From positions 20,186,001-20,250,000 of the forward strand of contig CATNEN010000038.1 of the NCBI GenBank assembly GCA_950097015.1: a DNA stretch of 64,000 nucleotides, given 5' to 3'. Every line of letters begins with the position of its first letter. Within the stretch, counting starts at the first letter, position 1. Below, one piece after another: positions 11,588-22,762 of this stretch. The notes below the pieces were generated by a model. That model ran no database searches. It had not been told where the DNA came from and worked only from the letters and a program-made list of their open reading frames with translations. The stretch is from Macrostomum hystrix. Lineage: Eukaryota; Platyhelminthes; Macrostomidae. Both the position numbers and the translations under genes were made by a program.

Positions 11588-13035
11588 TTACTACTAAAAT
11601 GTTATATGCATTGAAAAAAACTATATAGGCACACTAATAATGTATCATAATGTTATGTTATGTCTAATATGTCATGTATTTGTAAGAACCAAAGTGCATC
11701 AAAAAGGTACCAAAAAGCAAGACCAAACATCAAAAAGCACATGTGCTGAAATGCCTGGTAATTATCTAGACATATATTATATAGGATTTTTGAAAAAATG
11801 TGATTCAAATATATTTTTAATAGCCTTTAGTTGTAGGTTTTGATCCATTGGTATTCATTTGTAAACTATGTTTACATATACCTTATCTAACATCCAATTT
11901 TTTGTATTGGAATTGGATGTCTCTTTTTAAGTCTGGAACTTTGAACTAAGCCTAATCATTTTTTTAAATATCTAAATAGTATACCTATACTTCTAGTATA
12001 GATATTTGGCAGTGTAGAGGACCTGCATGGGGAGCCTTAGACCTTCCACTTCATGTGTGCCATCCTCGTGCTTCTGTATAAAGTGCTGCTTGGCCTCAGG
12101 TCCTAGGATCTGTGTGAAAAAGCCCAGCTATAAAACTAGTCAATCATCCTATGCTATTGACAACTTTGAGTAGTTAGCCATATGATTGGGGCTTAGAAAT
12201 ACTTTTAACAGTGACAACTTGTCTAGGACATCCTACTGCTCACCTTGCTGGGCCCATTCATTTGGAGCCAGGCTTATGTGTACCACTACATCACCTGCCA
12301 CTAAGCCACACTATGGCACCAGACACTGCCAACAGGGGGGATTTGTTTGCTTCTGGCTTTGCAATGGACTATCTAGCACTGTTTCCTGACATTTGTTGTT
12401 GTTGATCTAATTGATCAGAAATTAATGTAGAGTCTGCTGCCTTGAAATACATGTAACTTTACAGTCATTATTCAAAAATCTAATTGCACCTTAAATAACC
12501 TTAACCTTAAAGTAGCTTTGAAATAATCTCGCAGCAGGAAGACATTGCCTTTTTACAAGATCAATTCTTCCACAGTCCATCAATGCATCAGAATCTGTTT
12601 CTAAATTGAATCAGTTCAAGTTGCTATTAAACTAGAAGCAAATGGGTCATAATTGTGATTTGCAATTGGGACTTCTTTTAATGTTTCACATTTCTTTTTT
12701 CTATGAAAACCACATCATTAAGTATCACAAAATGTTGCATTTTCAATTAAAATTGTATTAAATACTTTCCTATTAAGGTAATCTGCTCTAGCGATCTGGC
12801 TCCGATTATCAACTCTTGCTTCTCTTCTTTGAGTTCTATGCCTAGCCGGTTTTCTTGTGCAGCTAACTGCCATTATTTCCTAAATTTAGATGACTTGATG
12901 CTTTGATAAACACCTTGCATACCATGGTGCAGTTATATCTTTATCAAATTGCACTGTATTTCAGCTTTTACAGCATTCTCTTTTTGAGAATTTATTAATC
13001 TACATTTAAAAGTCAAACACCAGACACTTCACTAG
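11588..13035. other. Region upstream of VDAC, no gene recognised
   Basis: AT-rich, with one GC-balanced patch at about 12190-12400 that looks like an unclassified dispersed repeat (on the minus strand it has GGCTTAGTGGCAGGTG-type sequence), but no second copy is present here. The VDAC promoter should lie in this stretch; no core element could be assigned. Confidence 0.4.
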
Positions 13036-13041
13036 AATAAA

Positions 13042-14447
13042 ATGGCCCCACCACCGAGCTTTGGCGATCTGGGCAAGGATGCCGCCGATCTGTTTAGCCG
13101 CGACTACACATTCGGGTCTGTTAAGGCCGAGATCAAGTCCAAGACTTCGACCGGAGTTGAACTCAAGACCACCGGCAATCACGACATGGAAACTGGCCGT
13201 GCCGCCGGCGACCTCGAAACCAAGTACGTGTTTAAAGACTACGGCATCACCTTCACCGAAAAGTGGAAGACTAGCAATGTTGTCACCGCGGAAGTTTCCA
13301 TCGAAGACAAACTAGTTAAGGGCCTAAAGAATGCTCTAGAAGCTAATTTCGAGCCCAACACAGGCAAGAAGAGCGCCAAGCTAAAGAATACATTCAAAGC
13401 CGCCAACGCTAATCTTGGCGTAGATATGGAGTTCAAGTCCAATTTGCCGGTCATTGTTGGCGGCGGCGTCTTCGGCTATCAGAACTTTTTCGGCGGCATC
13501 AACGTTGGCTACGACACCGAGCGTCAGAAGCTTACTAAGCTTAACTATGGCGTCGCCTACAAGCTGAAGGACTTCTGCCTGTACGGAGGCGTCGAGAACG
13601 GCACCAACTTCTCTGGCTCCGTCTACCAGAAGCTGTCTGAATCTTTGGAGACTGGCGTCAAATTTAGCTGGGCCTCCAATACGCACGCTACTGACTTCGG
13701 TGTGGCCACCAAGTACAAGCTGGAGGGTGACAGCTTTTTTAAGTTCAAGGTGAAGCTAAATTTGATGGCACTTTAATAGATGTACTTTAAATTAGTTCCT
13801 TATTTAATTTAAGAATAATGATTGCAGAAGGGCTGCAGGCATTGGCACATCATTTGGTGACACTAGACACGCAGACAGCGAGGAGGCAACTCTGCCCACT
13901 TCTTTGACTCCTGAGCACACACGCACACATATACTGTACGCAGGCATTCGCTCACACAGGTGTGTACATCTGTCCTGACTTTCTCATTGTCAGGCAGTGT
14001 ACACTCTCACTGTGCCTTGTAGTTTGGCCCTCAAGGGCGTAAATTTCAGTCTGAAGACTTCTCTCTGCGGTTGCGCCTAGTGGCCTCGCCGCAGAATCAA
14101 ACTCAGGGATCTTGGTGCGAAAGGCGCATGCTTTAACCGCTCAGCCGCTCACACACTTAGTTGCTCATTTGCTGTTTTATGAATAATGTAATCAATTGGG
14201 TGGCTTTCTTGGCTAATCAAATAGGTTGGATTGATTGCTTTGTTAGCCAATGAGACGGCGTTACCAATGGAATCTGTATTCAAATATTTTTAATTAAATC
14301 AAGGTCGACAACAACAGCATGGTTGGCACAGCCTACAGCTTCAAGGTTAACGAAGGCGTTCGTGTCACCCTGTGCGGCAACTTCGACGGCAAGAGCATCA
14401 ACGGCGGCGGTCATCGCCTTGGCCTGGCTCTCAGCTTTGAGTCCTAA
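13042..14447 (+). CDS. VDAC: Voltage-dependent anion channel (mitochondrial porin)
   Basis: Outer mitochondrial membrane beta-barrel that passes metabolites such as ATP and ADP. There are two exons, 13042-13749 (236 codons) and 14304-14447 (47 codons plus stop), joined in phase 0. They give 283 residues, the typical VDAC length. The N-terminal helix MAPPPSFGDLGKDAADLF is followed by TFGSVKAEIKSKT and alternating beta-strands. Exon 2 supplies the last strands: VDNNSMVGTAYSFKV, then RVTLCGNFDGKSINGGGHRLGLALSF. Without the intron the frame would stop after 244 codons with a spurious FKVKLNLMAL tail. The donor is AAG/GTGAAG; the acceptor is AAATCAAG. A SINE lies antisense in the intron. A weaker acceptor, CTTCACTAG, ends 6 nt before the ATG. 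There is one VDAC copy in the window, and which vertebrate isoform is closest cannot be told. Confidence 0.96.
13806..14156 (-). mobile_element. SINE family A in the VDAC intron, antisense
   Basis: Same body as the 11201 copy in reverse orientation: tail remnant at the left, GACTCCTGAGCACACACGCA and TGTACATCTGTCCTGACTTT blocks in the middle, and the tRNA-like head at the right (box A and B sequences on the minus strand near 14090-14150). Imperfect 14-bp flanks TTAGTTCCTTATTT and TTAGTTGCTCATTT (12 of 14 match) look like a decayed target duplication. Confidence 0.88.
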
Positions 14448-15339
14448 ATTGATTCTAAGTCGGCGAAATAGGTCATTTGATTCATTGAGGCGGATAATAT
14501 GACCTCCCCATTTGATGTGTTTAAGGAAACAAAAAATGTTATACCAACTATAAAAAAGCAGTGACATTAGATTTAGACTATTTATAATAGATGTGCGTTA
14601 ATTTAACTCCATCTGCGTTACCATAGTAATTAATTAAAAGTTAAGATTTTTTAATTACAAAACTTATAATACATAAAAATACAATCGACGCTAATGACTT
14701 TGTTGAAATGCTCGTTACTAAAATGAACAAATCGGTTTCTATGGTCCAGGGATCGATTCCTTAGATAAGAGACAGTAATTTAAGTGCACTTCATCTAGTG
14801 TTACTAAATAAATAAGAAAGCTTGAACATATACTAGTTTTTTATGTTGAAAACTAACAGACCTTTAACCCTGTTAAAAAATTAAGATTTCCTACATTTAA
14901 CTATCTGCTACTTTATATAAGTACTATAATTATGTATTAAGCATACTGCAAAATACTAGTATACTTTCTCTTTAGTATAACAACTAACTTTTTATTCTGC
15001 CTCGTAGTTAAATCCATTAGTATATTAGAATTATTTATTAATAAGTTTCAATTCTAGCCTTGGCTTATCATATTCAGATCGGGTTATTCAAAAGTTCATA
15101 ATATGTCATTTTTAATTATATAATCTAACACGTACCACAGCTTGATTATAGGAATCAAATAAAAGTTTTTTCGCCTGCCTTGTTATAATTTTAGGGAAAA
15201 GCACATATTTTTTAAAACAATGAAGAAAAGTACAACTCTTTGTTAAAAGAAGCAGTAACCCGAATCGCTTATTGTGCTGCCTTTTCTTGCTTCATTTGAA
15301 AATAGATATTTTGCGTCTAAAATTGCAGACAATTAGTAA
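14448..15339. other. VDAC 3' flank and SCLT1 5' flank
   Basis: AT-rich sequence. It should hold the VDAC 3' UTR and, if it exists as a separate exon, the very short N-terminal exon of SCLT1, which I could not recognise. Confidence 0.4.
14807..14812 (+). terminator. Candidate VDAC polyadenylation signal
   Basis: AATAAA 360 nt after the VDAC stop codon. It is weak evidence in AT-rich DNA. Confidence 0.3.
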
Positions 15340-15870
15340 ATACAGATACCTCCACAGATTGTACAGATCTACAGACTCCCAGAGTATACAGATCTACAGA
15401 CTATCTCCAGATTAGACAGATTTACAGACTGACTCTCCCCAGATTAGACAGATTTACAGACTGACTCTCCCAGTCCCCAGATTAGACAGATTTACAGACT
15501 GACTCTCCCAGTCCCCAGATTAGACAGATTTACAGACTGACTTTCCCCAGATTAGACAGATCTACAGACTCTCCCCAGATTAGACAGATTTACAGACTGA
15601 CTTTCCCCAGATTAGACAGATCTACAGACTCTCCCCAGATTAGACAGATTTACAGACTGACTTTCCCCAGATTAGACAGATCTACAGACTCTCCCCAGAT
15701 TAGACAGATTTACAGACTTTCCCCAGATTAGACAGATCTATTCCAATACAGACTTTCCCCAGATTTGACAGATCTATTCCAATACAGACTTTCCCCAGAT
15801 TAGACAGATCTACAGGCTGACCACCAGGTTAACCAGTTGTACAGACCTGACTTAGAGTAGACATATCTTC
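15340..15870. repeat. Minisatellite upstream of the first recognised SCLT1 exon
   Basis: About 15 to 20 copies of an irregular unit, mostly 30-44 bp, containing CCCCAGATTAGACAGATTTA and CAGACT. Copies differ by insertion of GACTGACTCT or CCAGT segments. It ends about 60 bp before the 15931 splice acceptor. Confidence 0.92.
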
Positions 15871-15930
15871 AGATCTTCGTTGGATTAAACAGATCTACTG
15901 ACTGAAGCCCAACTCTAAATATAATTCTAG

Positions 15931-18900
15931 GCTGAGCGTCGCACTGGCAGCAGTTCCGAAGCTCCCTCCGCGGCGCAGCTGCAGGTGCTTCAAGATGAAA
16001 TCCGGCGCCTGAATGCGGTCCTAGCCAGGCGCCAAAATATGGAGCAGGTTGCCGAATATTTTGAATCAGAAACTGATAGTCAGCTACTGTTACGTAAGCA
16101 TCGTCAGGTAATGCCGCCCCTACTAGCCGAATACGAAGTACTCCTAGGCGAATACGAGCGCGAACGAATAAAAGTCGCCGAATTGAAAAGCGCCCTAGAT
16201 GAGCTGACCGCAGACGGTCAACTATTGGCTGATCGAACTGAGGCTGAAGAGAATCTGCATGCTCAACTCGCGCAGGCTTTGCTTGAGAAAGAGCAGAGTC
16301 AACAGCTGTACAGGTGGGTTTAAACAAAACGAATTCTTGCATAGACAACCTGAAACTTGATTTAATCTTTTCTAGGCTGAGCCTAAGGTGGGTGTGGCGT
16401 CCCCCCAGTCCGTGGACTGAACAGCTGTACGCAGCCTTCAGATGCGCCGCGCATTAGCTGCGGATGTGCTGTCGGCTGCACATCTGACCCAATTGGGGCA
16501 GGTGTAATAAAAAAATGCTTAAAATATTATTTGGTGCTTTAATGTATCAAAAACAGTTAAGTGGCTTACTAACTGGTCCCTTTTTGCGTTCTGACAGACA
16601 CGCTTCAGCTGAACTGGAGCGTCTAGCGGAAGAAGTGGCCGCCCTACGCAATGGCACCGGCCTCGAGCGAGCTGTCGAATCTCACGCCGCCGTTATAGGC
16701 GAACTGGAGTCGGAAGTCGCCAGACTACGCTCAGAATTAGCCGCTAGTCGAGAAGAGGCCGCCCAGGCTAGCCGGACTGCTCGTCAGTTGCGCGATCAAT
16801 TAGCCACAGACAGTGTTGATGCCAATGCCGCAGGTGAGATTAGGCGATTGCGCGACTCCTTGGCTACGGCGGACCAGAGACTAGCCGCAACCCAGGAGCG
16901 AGCCAGCGCCGAGAGACGCTCGCTAGAGAATCGAATTCTAGAACTGCAGGAGCGACTGCAGGAGGCAGAGGAATCCGCCACTCAAGCAGCTGAACAGGTA
17001 AATTAATTATTGTAAAAGTTTTATTTCATACCTTACTAATGCTAAGCTGATTTTCTATCACGTCATTGACAGCCACACCGGCAGAGACTTTTTGAATCTA
17101 CCTTAAATATGTTGGTTTCGAAAATAACTGGCCAATGGTAACTTTCTAAGGTCTTTTTATTTAGCGAAATTAAAAGCATTCGCAACACAGTGAACCCAGC
17201 AGGTGCCACCTGTAGAAGGTCAAGAAGCTCCACCCTGTTGAAGGCCAAAATGCTTCACCCTGGAAAGGGTCAAGAAGCTCCACAATGTTGAAGGTCAGGA
17301 AGCTCCACCACTGCAGCTGTTGAGGTCGAGAAGCTCCACCTTGTTGAAAGTCCAGAAGCTCCACCAGGCTAAAGATCCAGAAGCCCATCCTGTTGAAAGT
17401 CCAGAAGCTCCACCAGGCTAAAGATCCAGAAGCCCATCCTGTTGAAAATCCAGAAGCTCCACCAGGCTGAAGATCCAGAAGCTCCATCGTGTTGAAGGAC
17501 CAGAAGCTCCATCTTGTTGAATGTCCATTAGGTCCATCCTGTTAAAGGACCAGAAGCTTCACGATGTTGGAGTTTAAAAGCTCCACCCTGTTGAAGGTCC
17601 AGAAGCTCCTCCCTGTTGAAGGTCCAGAAGCTCCTCCCTGTTCAAGGCCCAGAATTAGCTCCGCCATGTTGAAGTCCAGTTCGCACAGAAAGTTCAAACT
17701 CTTGGTGCATTTCTAATTGACATGCTGAGGTGTAACTGAATGCTGAATGGGAATAAAACTGGGCCTTATGTTTCAAAATCATTGAAATCTAGACGTTCTG
17801 AAAACATGACCCATCTGTAGGTTCGCGAAGCCGTTTCCACCGCGGAGACAGCCGTTCACGAGAAAGCTGAAGTTATCGCTGATGCTGCCGCAGTAAGAGC
17901 GGAATGCGAACGACTGCAGGTAAAATATGATAACAATAGCGACCTAAAATATATAACCATTGCTTGGAAATCTCTATTTCTAAACCATTGCTTGTAAGTC
18001 TCTATTTCTAATCGAATAATCCAATTATGATCGTCAGGCCGCTCTCAACCAGCTAGTAGACGATGCCGGTGTACGCACACGCGAAGAGGTGGCCGCCGTT
18101 CGTCAAGAAGCGAATAGTCGCATCGATTCGCTAACTGAGCAGCTAAGCCAAGCTGAAACTGCCGCCGCTGAAGCTCGCGCCGCCACAGAGCGCGCGGTGA
18201 AAGAGAAGCGCCTAGCCGAAGCTGAATTAGATAGGCAATCTCGCGACAGTCTGTTGCGCTCTAAAGAGGACGCGGCTGCGCGCGAAGATCTTCAACGTCG
18301 TTTATTAGCCGCAGAACGTGAACGCGACGCTGGCCAGCTGCGATTAGACAGCCTGTCTCAGGAGCGTCGACGCGAGGAGCTGGCCTGGCGCAGCGAGCGG
18401 TCGCAGTTAGCCTCGGATTTGACTAACGCCAAGGAGCACGCTGCTAGTCTGGCGGCCGGGTTGGAACGATGCAGCGGCGAGCGTGACTCGGCTATGGCCA
18501 GAGCTGAGGAGGCCGAAAATCGGTATGGGCTTTTGTTTAGAGTTGGTTCTGATAGTTAGGGGTTGTAGCCTAGGATAGCAGATTGGTATCAGTCTGCCAG
18601 CTCAAGTGCTTTCTATGATACGTCTTACTTTTGACTTAGCGGCAGGGAGCCTCCACGACGGACGCAGCGAGGAGGCGGTCGATGCCGCCCATATCGCTAA
18701 CCCCTGGCAGTTCTATGATACGAGGGTTGTCATAAATTCACTGACAACTTACTGTTGACTGCACCGCCTTGGCCTTGACCGGTGGGGGTTCGTGAGTAGC
18801 CTTCCATACGCTGCTCTGCCGTTATCGTTTCTGGTTCGTAGAAGTGAAACCACGTTTCATCACCAGTCACCAGGCGGCCAAGAAAGTCGGGCTCGTTTTG

Positions 18901-21352
18901 ATAGGCGTTGAGTAGGTGGCGGCACATCTGGACCCTCTCTTGCAGTTGGACAGGAGTCAGCAGTTTAGGGACCCATCGTGCAACAACTCGTGTCATATGC
19001 AGATGGTCGGAGATGATGCAATGAATGCTCTTCATTGGTCCAACAAGTCCTCTAACTGCCTCAGGGTTGCTCCACGATCATCGTCCAGGGCATGCTGCAC
19101 ACGCTGGATGTTGTCACTGGAAGTGGATGACCGCGGTGCACCTGGGCGGGGAGCATCATCAACTATTTCCCAGCCGTCCTCAAAGCGCTGCACCCACTTT
19201 GACACAGTTTGTTTCGAAGGTGCATCCTCGCTAAAGATTTGCAGCAGCTCACGGTAAATATCAGCCTGCTTCTTCTGCTTCTTCCACAAAGACCAAAAGA
19301 CAGTGCGCTGCGCTTGGTAGCTTCACTTTTCTCCATACTGGATAAAAGGGTGGTTTGAATCCCACTCGATTTCTGCCTTGTCTCAAAAGCCAGAGGGAAG
19401 ATTTTCCATAGACAATAAGATCGATTACATCTTCAGATAACTTTTCTGCAAAACTTTGTCCTTAAATTGTCCTAATTGTCATTATGGTCCCCTGTAGACA
19501 TTTTTTAAACAAGTATACACTCAGCAACATTTAAAACGCAACACTCTAACTAGAAGAAAAATCAACTCACCCAGAAGAGTCAAAGCGCATAGTCTATGGT
19601 TCAAATCGAGCTTCAGAAACGCGTGTAGCTTCCTCTCGCAAGTAACAGGGCGATGACTATGGACTGTTTTCAGACAGAGTGATCCAGCTGAGAGAATGGT
19701 TCAACAGATGACAGACGCGGAAAGATGGCGAGCAGTCGGAATGTTGGAAGCAGGTTGTACTCTTCGAACAGTTGCGAACCACTTCGGGAGGTCGCCTTCA
19801 ACAGTTTTACGTCTGCTACAGAAGAGCAGAGCCACTGGAAGCGTGGCTCACGCGAGAAAAGGTACGGTGCTTCACCAACTTCGCAGTACAACAGCGAGGG
19901 CAGATCGACGCCTGCTGAGAATAGTGCGTGGAAACCCCACACTGCCTGCCACACTCCTGCGATTGATGTGGGCAGAGAGAAGCGCAGAGGCAACGTTCTC
20001 AGCGCGCAGACGATTCGCCGCAGGATTCACGCTGCAGGATTGCGGTCAAGAAAAATGCGGAGGAGGCCGCGCCTGAGTCCTGCACATGTCGCTAACAGGG
20101 AACTGTGGGCCATGCAGCGGGCGCACTGGCGGCAAGGACAGTGGCAGCGCGTTATCTTTACAGACGAGAGTCGGTTTCGTCTTTTTCGCAGTGATGGTCG
20201 AATTCGCGTCTGGCGTGAGCCACGGCAAGAGCTTCTGCAGCAGCACGTGCAAAGCTGCGATGGGCAGGGACCCTCCGTACACGTGTGGGCAGGGATTTCA
20301 ATGCGAGGCAGGACCCAGCTGGTTTTCTTAGACGCAAACGTGAACGGCGATGAGTACGCTCGTTTGCTGCAGACGCATCTGCTCCCTTTTGTTAACAACC
20401 ACTTTGGTGGCGTCGCAAACTGCAAACTGCATCTTCGGTGGCCTTCAAGATCCCCTGATATGAACCCAATTGAACATGTCTGGGCCTTTATCAAGCGGAG
20501 TGTTCAACGGCAGAATCCGCCGCAGACAGTCGCTGAACTGCGAAACGCTGTTGCTAACGCGTGGCAGGAAATTCCCCAGGACTTTTTTCGACGCCTTGTT
20601 CTGGGAATGCCACGTCGAGTCAACGCCCTGTTACTTGCGAGAGGAGGCTACACGCGTTTCTGAAGCTCGATTTGAACCATAGACTATGCGCTTTGACTCT
20701 TCTGAGTGAGTTGATTTTTCTTCTAGTTAGAGTGTTGCGTTTTAAATGTTGCTGAGTGTATATGTTTCGCTTGATTACATTTTGACACGACGTCTAGATT
20801 TTTCTGAAGCTTATTTTAAACACTTAAAATAAGCTTTTCAGCTTTTCAGCTTAAAATGTGCTTTTCAGGTGTAACGCCGCTAAACGTGAATGCGCCGCGG
20901 CTGAGCGTCGCCTTAAATCCGAGCTTCAACAGGTGGAGCACGATTTTCAAATGCGCGCCTCCCAGCTAGAGATTCGCCGACAAGCCGAAGCCGACACTGC
21001 TCGCCAGACTGTCAGCGGCATACGCAGCCTGCTAGCTGGTCAGCAGCGCCTTGCTCAACGCTGGAAAGACGAGGCGCACAATCTAGCCGAGAAGCTTGAA
21101 CGCTCGCTAGACGAACGTCGAGTAGAAACTGAACGATTAAATCGACGAGCCGAAGAATTGGCTGGCGCTTTACGGCACAGTCAGCGACAACTGCAGGACA
21201 CTGAGGCGGCTTTGCGTGAGCGCGACAGGGCGGCTAGACGACTAGAAGAACGTCTCCAAACGTCGGCGGCGGCTAGTCAAGCTGGGCGGCGTAGAAAAGA
21301 CGCTGCTGGTCAAGTAGCTCCACCACCTGCAGCGCCTATTGCTGTTGAATGA
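15931..21352 (+). CDS. SCLT1: SCLT1-like coiled-coil protein (sodium channel and clathrin linker 1)
   Basis: In vertebrates SCLT1 is a distal-appendage protein of centrioles needed for ciliogenesis. Five exons join with matching phases: 15931-16313, 16598-16997, 17821-17919, 18038-18522 and 20869-21352, giving 616 residues plus an N-terminus not located. The product is almost entirely coiled coil. Diagnostic blocks are MPPLLAEYEVLLGEYE near the N-terminus, DDAGVRTREEVAAVRQEANS in the middle, and IRSLLAGQQRLAQRWKDEAH in the last exon, which lines up with the LRHLLATQQKAANRWKEE region of human SCLT1 as I recall it. Human SCLT1 is 688 residues, so little is missing. The first recognised exon is open from its acceptor (ATTCTAG), and its LQDEIRRLNAVLARRQ aligns near the human N-terminus. 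The start therefore probably sits in a short upstream exon; the first in-frame ATG is at 16039. Introns carry a SINE fragment, a minisatellite and two DNA transposons. Confidence 0.86.
16385..16515 (+). mobile_element. SINE family B, 5'-truncated copy in SCLT1 intron 1
   Basis: Shares GTGTGGCGTCCCCCCAGTCC, TGGACTGAACAGC and a CACATCTGACCCAATTGGGG end with the copies at 33055 and 35092, followed by an A-rich tail. The tRNA-like head is missing. Confidence 0.82.
17195..17665. repeat. About 25-bp minisatellite in SCLT1 intron 2
   Basis: Roughly 18 degenerate copies of a unit containing GGTCCAGAAGCTCCACCCTG followed by TTGAA, with some expanded to about 33 bp. More diverged than the other arrays. 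Confidence 0.9.
18623..18710. other. 88-bp segment between 12-bp direct repeats
   Basis: The exact 12-mer TTCTATGATACG occurs at 18611-18622 and 18711-18722. The 88 bp between is GC-rich, unlike its flanks, and could be a small insertion with its target duplication. Confidence 0.4.
18727..19290 (-). pseudogene. Decayed mariner-type transposase
   Basis: Remnant of a mariner DNA transposon in SCLT1 intron 4. The N-terminal helix-turn-helix part (19289-19032) reads WKKQKKQADIYRELLQIF, then SKQTVSKWVQRFEDG and APRPGAPRSS. A frameshift near 19030 leads to the part at 19035-18730, with HMTRVVARWVPKLLTPVQ and VTGDETWFHFYEPE, which contains the first catalytic Asp. A second frameshift near 18800 breaks the KATHEPPPVKAK-type continuation, and the C-terminal catalytic half is absent. 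Clearly inactive. Confidence 0.9.
19516..19652 (+). repeat. Left terminal inverted repeat of the Tc1-like element
   Basis: Reverse complement of 20624-20760 with about two mismatches, one in the CACCCAGAAG region and one near GTAGCTTCCTC. Confidence 0.93.
19696..20663 (+). pseudogene. Tc1-like transposase, frameshifted and missing the second catalytic Asp
   Basis: The N-terminal DNA-binding part starts at 19696 (MTDAERWRAVGMLEAGCTLR, then TVANHFGRSPSTVLRLLQK). Near 19970-20000 the family alignment moves to the third frame (VLSAQTIRRRIHAAGLRSRK), a one-base indel. The catalytic core has VIFTDESRFRLF (first Asp), VHVWAGIS and WPSRSPDMNPIEHVW (third position, here Asp in SPD). The segment that normally holds the second Asp (the QQDNA.PHTA block) is missing: NNHFGGVANCKLH runs straight into LRWPSRSPD, an in-frame loss of roughly 25-30 residues. 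The copy cannot make an active enzyme but keeps intact ends. Confidence 0.92.
20624..20760 (-). repeat. Right terminal inverted repeat of the Tc1-like element
   Basis: Inverted partner of 19516-19652. It overlaps the last codons and stop of the transposase frame. Confidence 0.93.
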
Positions 21353-21413
21353 CACCAAAAAAAGTAGAAATGCGGTTAGTATTTCATACATTTTGTCGGT
21401 TCCTAACTCTCAC

Positions 21414-21680
21414 TATTAGTGTGCATGTACATCTAGTACACATGTGCTTTTAGTGCACACGCACTTTTAGTGCGCATGCACTTCTAGTGCGCATGTACTT
21501 TTAGTGCGCATGCACTTTTAGTGCGCATGTACTTTTAGTGCGCATGCACTTTTAGTGCGCATGCACTTTTAGTGCGCATGCACTTTTAGTGCGCATGCAC
21601 TTTTAGTGCGCATGCACTTTTAGTGCGCATGCACTTTTAGTGCGCATGCACTTTTAGTGCGCATGCACTTTTAGTGCGCA
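21414..21680. repeat. 17-bp minisatellite 3' of SCLT1
   Basis: About 15 copies of a 17-bp unit, GTGCGCATGCACTTTTA with a trailing overlap. Each unit contains the 12-nt perfectly alternating purine-pyrimidine run GTGCGCATGCAC. Confidence 0.95.
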
Positions 21681-22694
21681 GCCACATCTGCTCCTGCAAT
21701 TTTTAGGACTAATTCGACCTGAAATTCGGGCTTGAGACGTGAAACATATTACTTCAAATTTTTTGTGTTTAAAAGTAAGGCATCCTCATTTAATACCAAA
21801 GCGATGGCCATTGGTTTTTACCTATAAAATAGGTATTTCTATTTACTTTATTTTCTTCACAATTGTATGTGATCTTTTAAAACTGTGCTAATACATATTT
21901 ACAGCCTCTAAACCAATGCCGTCAAGGCATCAAATTGATTTGTGTTATTTTCACTTCGTTTAATTTGGCTGTGCCCTTGATTTATTCTGCAAGAAGATCT
22001 TAGAAGTCATCTCCTTTTTTATTTTTTTTCTACAGCTTAGGTATTCTTTAACTGTTGTTTTCGTTTCTTCACAATCCACAATCTAACACAATTGATTGTA
22101 ACACAATCCACATGTGATTCTTTTTCGTATTATTAAAATAACTGAGGCTTGGCTGGTCCTGCTAGTACTGGAAGTAGGATGTTCAGTATGTATGATAGTA
22201 CAAAAACTACTTTAGCTTTGATTGTGCATAGGTACTTTTTATGTCTTTAAGTTTAATATTTATTTATAAATATTTCACTCTATAGTAAAAATGAATATTA
22301 TAATAGAAAGTTGTCATATAGTACGCATTGTGTTTCTTAATTTTTACACTAAATTTTAAGTATTGGTTATAAGATATGCGGAATTAATTTAGTTAACTGC
22401 GTTGTTAATGGATATTCCTGCACATAAAAACATACAAGAAGGAGAAAATATACCATTGCCTCTTAAGCCAGATGTTTAGCCCGTTAAGAAAATTGTCACT
22501 TGTAGGTTGAGACACGAACTCCTGACCTTTCAGTCAGAATTACCTAGTTCAAAAATCATCAGACTTTATATATATATATATATTATATATCTGACCTACA
22601 ATCTGACCTCCTGCCCTGAAAATGGTTTGTGTCGATGTCTATTTTAGCTATTTTTATGTATGATCCAATAAAATCGTGTGTAATTTTTTTTCAG
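21681..22694. other. SCLT1-POLR3A intergenic region
   Basis: AT-rich, with a short TA microsatellite at about 22570-22590. The POLR3A promoter or outron should lie here; no core promoter could be assigned. Confidence 0.45.
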
Positions 22695-22762
22695 AAGACA
22701 CTCGAAAATTTTGCGAATGTTTAAATCATCTTGGCGAAAGTAGTTAATCAACTAATCAAATA

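Larger units (their letters stand above)
19516..20760 (+). mobile_element. Tc1-like transposon with 137-bp inverted repeats
   Basis: A 1245-bp element in SCLT1 intron 4, bounded by TA target duplications (19514-19515 and 20761-20762). The termini begin TACACTCAGCAACATTTAAA and are inverted copies over 137 bp with only about two differences, which argues for recent activity. The right repeat includes the end of the transposase frame. Confidence 0.95.

Noticed and set aside
13042-13776. VDAC as a truncated 244-residue protein
   Set aside because: A GT donor at 13750 joined to an exon at 14304 restores the conserved C-terminal strands and the exact family length of 283.
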